From Deinococcus radiotolerans (GTDB taxonomy: Bacteria; Deinococcota; Deinococci; Deinococcales; Deinococcaceae), in contig NZ_BMPE01000001.1 in the NCBI RefSeq assembly GCF_014647435.1, forward strand, positions 1,054,001 to 1,118,000: DNA of 64,000 nucleotides, in the 5' to 3' direction. Numbering within the stretch: position 1 is the stretch's first letter; the number at the start of each line of letters is the position of its first letter. The notes below the pieces were generated by a model. The model searched no databases. It had not been told where the DNA came from and saw only the letters and a list, made by a program, of their open reading frames with translations. Made by a program: the position numbers and the translations under genes. This document shows, piece by piece, positions 62,222-64,000 of this stretch.

Positions 62222-63302
62222 GCTGGCCCTCCTCGCCCATCTGGATGAGTTGCAGTTCGCGCTGCGCGCGCGCGAGGTTCGCCACGACCGGCCCCAGCGC
62301 GCCCGCGATGACGCTGTCGAGGGGGTGGTTCTTGCCCTCCCCTTCCAGGCGGTGGTCGGTGACGCGGTTCTGGGGGTAGTTGTACGTGCGGATCTTTTCG
62401 CTGCGGTCGCCGCTGCCGACCTGCGCGGCGCGGTCGCTGCGTTCGCGTTCCTCCCGCGCGATCCGCTCGCGTTCGGCGAGGCGCGCGGCGAGGACCTGCA
62501 GGGCCTTCTCGCGGTTCTTGATCTGCGAGCGGCCGTCCTGGCAGACGACCATGATCTCGTCGGGCGTGCCGGGGCGGTACACGGCGCGCACGGCGGAGTC
62601 GGTGGTGTTCACGCCCTGCCCGCCCGCGCCCTGCGAGCGGAACACGTCGATGCGCACCTCGGACAGGTCCAGCTGCACCTCTGCCGTGTCCGCCTCGGGC
62701 AGCACGGCGACGGTGACGGTGCTCGTGTGGATGCGGCCCTGGCTCTCGGTGGCGGGAACGCGCTGCACGCGGTGCACGCCGCGCTCCCATTTGAACGCGC
62801 GGAACGCCCCGTCGCCCGTGATCTCGGCGACGACCTTGCTCGCGCCGCCCAGGTCGCTCTCGCTGGCGTCCAGGACGGCCACCTTCAGGCCCAGGCCCTC
62901 GGCGTAGCGGGTGTACATGCGCAGCAGGTCCATGACGAACAGTCCGGCCTCGGCGCCGCCCGCCCCGGCGCGCAGTTCCAGGATCACATCTTTGGCGTCG
63001 TCCGGGTCGGTGGGGAGCAGCAGCACGACGAGTTCAGATTCGATCTCGGCCAGCCGGGCTTCCAGGGCCTGCACTTCCCCGGCGGCCAGGTCGAGCATGT
63101 CCGGGTCGGCCAGGAGTTCGCGCGCGCCGGCCAGGTCGGCTTCCAGGCCGTCGCGTTCGCGCAGCAGGGTCACGAGGGGCAGCAGCTCGCGGTGGCGGCG
63201 GGTCAGGCGGGCGTACTCGCGCGGGTCGGCCAGGGCCGCCGGGTCGCCCAGGGCCCGCTCGACCTTGCTGAATTCCGCCGCGAGTTCATCAAGGCGGCTC
63301 AC
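62208..63302 (-). CDS. prfA: Peptide chain release factor 1
   Basis: A 364-residue class I release factor for UAA/UAG. The stop-codon recognition tripeptide is PAT (183-185, in [14 protein letters not shown]), and the catalytic GGQ is at 227-229 ([17 protein letters not shown]). I choose the GTG at 63302 ([13 protein letters not shown]), which gives a length close to E. coli (360) and Thermus (354). That GTG overlaps the TGA of a 24-codon leaderless frame. A GTG at 63332 would give 374 residues but has no promoter or ribosome site nearby. It overlaps the Nudix gene downstream by 14 nt. Confidence 0.93.
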   Translation of the reverse strand: MSRLDELAAEFSKVERALGDPAALADPREYARLTRRHRELLPLVTLLRERDGLEADLAGARELLADPDMLDLAAGEVQALEARLAEIESELVVLLLPTDPDDAKDVILELRAGAGGAEAGLFVMDLLRMYTRYAEGLGLKVAVLDASESDLGGASKVVAEITGDGAFRAFKWERGVHRVQRVPATESQGRIHTSTVTVAVLPEADTAEVQLDLSEVRIDVFRSQGAGGQGVNTTDSAVRAVYRPGTPDEIMVVCQDGRSQIKNREKALQVLAARLAERERIAREERERSDRAAQVGSGDRSEKIRTYNYPQNRVTDHRLEGEGKNHPLDSVIAGALGPVVANLARAQRELQLIQMGEEGQHGAA

Positions 63303-63373
63303 GTCGCGGGGGAGCGCCCGCGCGCTGGGCACGGCGGACGGCTGGCGGTAGACAGGGTGGACACAGGCATCAT
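63299..63373 (-). CDS. Leader mini-ORF coupled to prfA
   Basis: A 24-codon frame, [24 protein letters not shown], with a TAGACT box (63380-63385) 6 nt before its ATG, exactly like the leaderless genes. Its TGA overlaps the prfA GTG start as GTGA. Since no other promoter is seen for prfA, ribosomes would load on this frame and re-initiate on prfA. Confidence 0.55.
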   Translation of the reverse strand: MMPVSTLSTASRPPCPARGRSPAT

Positions 63374-63418
63374 GAGTGCAGTCTAGCGCCCCCCTGCGCG
63401 CGCCTGCGGCAACGTTCC

Positions 63419-63480
63419 CCTGACACGGTCCTCACAGTGCGCCTGCCGCGTGTCAGGTCCGCGTGGGGGTGTGCCTGACA
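63419..63480. promoter_or_regulatory. Possible operator with three CCTGACA elements
   Basis: CCTGACACG (63419-63427) is inverted as CGTGTCAGG (63449-63457), and a third CCTGACA is at 63474-63480. It lies in the gap between the divergent prfA leader and the hom gene. Confidence 0.35.
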
Positions 63481-63560
63481 GGCGGCAACCCGCGCTCCGG
63501 CGGGGACGCGTCTAATCCAGGGGTCCGGCCGCCGGGGGCGTGGGCGCTACAGTCGGGCGC

Positions 63561-64000
63561 ATGAGAACCGTGACCGTGGGCGTGCTGGGCTGTGGGACCG
63601 TGGGGCAGGACGTCCTGAACCTGATCCGGAGGCGCGAGGCGATCTTCGCGGATCTGGGCGTGCGGATCGAGGTGGCGGGCGTCCTCGTGCGTGACCCGGC
63701 CCGAGGCCGCACCTGCCCGCCCGGCACGCCCCTGACGACCGACCCGGCCTTCTTGCAGGAGTGCGGCGTGGTGATCGAGGCAATGGGCGGCGTAGACCGC
63801 CCCATGAGCCTGCTGCGCCCGCACCTACGCTCGGGCCGTCCGGTGATCACGGCGAACAAGGCGCTGCTGGCCGAGAGATGGGATGAGCTGCGCGACTACG
63901 CCCTGGACGGCAAGCTGTACTACGAGGCGTCCGTGATGGCCGGGACGCCCGTGATCGGCCCCATGAGCACGGTGCTGCGCGCCAGTACCTTCCAGCGCCT
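63561..64000 (+). CDS. hom: Homoserine dehydrogenase (3' end outside window)
   Basis: The first 146 codons of a homoserine dehydrogenase, which reduces aspartate semialdehyde to homoserine for threonine and methionine. The NAD(P) fold starts TVTVGVLGCGTVGQDVL; the nucleotide-fold end VVIEAMGGVDRP and the PVITANKALLAERWDELRDY segment are typical, followed by YYEASVMAGTPVIGPM. ATG 63561 follows a TACAGT box (63548-63553) by 7 nt. The substrate domain and C-terminus lie beyond the right edge. Confidence 0.93.
   Translation, partial: MRTVTVGVLGCGTVGQDVLNLIRRREAIFADLGVRIEVAGVLVRDPARGRTCPPGTPLTTDPAFLQECGVVIEAMGGVDRPMSLLRPHLRSGRPVITANKALLAERWDELRDYALDGKLYYEASVMAGTPVIGPMSTVLRASTFQR

Noticed and set aside
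63302..63332. Longer prfA start at GTG 63332
   Set aside because: It adds ten residues without homology and has no promoter box or ribosome site; GTG 63302 gives the normal family length and overlaps the mini-ORF stop.

Overview
The window is GC-rich bacterial chromosome, almost certainly from the genus Deinococcus. The evidence is the gene set (a DUF1999/GNAT protein of the Deinococcus-Thermus type, a LEA-like 11-mer repeat protein, alpha-glucan metabolism genes, an Nth paralogue). A second sign is a very regular TANNNT box 5-10 nt upstream of about 30 start codons, which matches the leaderless transcription known in this genus. I see no CRISPR array, prophage or intact insertion sequence. 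Genes are packed on both strands, and strong inverted-repeat terminators fill several of the convergent gaps.

Layout. 1-4.8 kb: the end of an lrgB gene, a TetR regulator, and a minus-strand operon of sensor kinase, DUF4097 protein and LuxR-type regulator. 4.8-9.5 kb: a signalling block with a four-PAS GGDEF-EAL protein and two stand-alone receiver proteins on either side of a hairpin-rich gap. 9.5-9.8 kb: a two-gene tRNA operon (Ile2-CAT, Val-CAC) with a near-consensus promoter and a terminator. 9.8-19.8 kb: glgA, a GNAT-like gene, trmJ, an orphan kinase, glgP, a carboxymuconolactone decarboxylase-like gene and an EamA exporter. 19.9-34.3 kb: a nucleoside/sugar ABC ATPase, PAP2, a dihaem cytochrome c, HNH, DUF1517, the LEA-like protein, an M42 peptidase, apaG, dusA, an amidotransferase-like/globin fusion, a LysM glycosidase, TerC, TetR and a phospholipase A2 lipoprotein.

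34.3-49.6 kb: a NERD nuclease-like protein, lysA divergent from a FadR-type regulator with its operator, a fatty-acid hydroxylase, mnmA, a phosphodiesterase, a methyltransferase, a 2-hydroxyacid dehydrogenase, GNAT, cysQ, an unusual endonuclease III, a Ser/Thr kinase, patatin, lepB, DUF503, a degenerate HMA protein, DUF1999 and ribokinase. 49.6-53 kb: fadD with a long leader, and tsaD. 53-61.7 kb: a six-gene minus-strand tripartite efflux operon with two tandem TolC-like genes, divergent from a response regulator/kinase pair that probably controls it. 61.7-64 kb: a Nudix gene overlapping prfA, which is preceded by a coupled mini-ORF, and the start of homoserine dehydrogenase.

The most interesting signals are the leaderless promoter rule, two leaderless mini-ORFs whose stop codons overlap the start of a downstream gene (prfA, eamA), the amidotransferase-globin fusion, and the FadR-like operator between lysA and a lipid gene pair.
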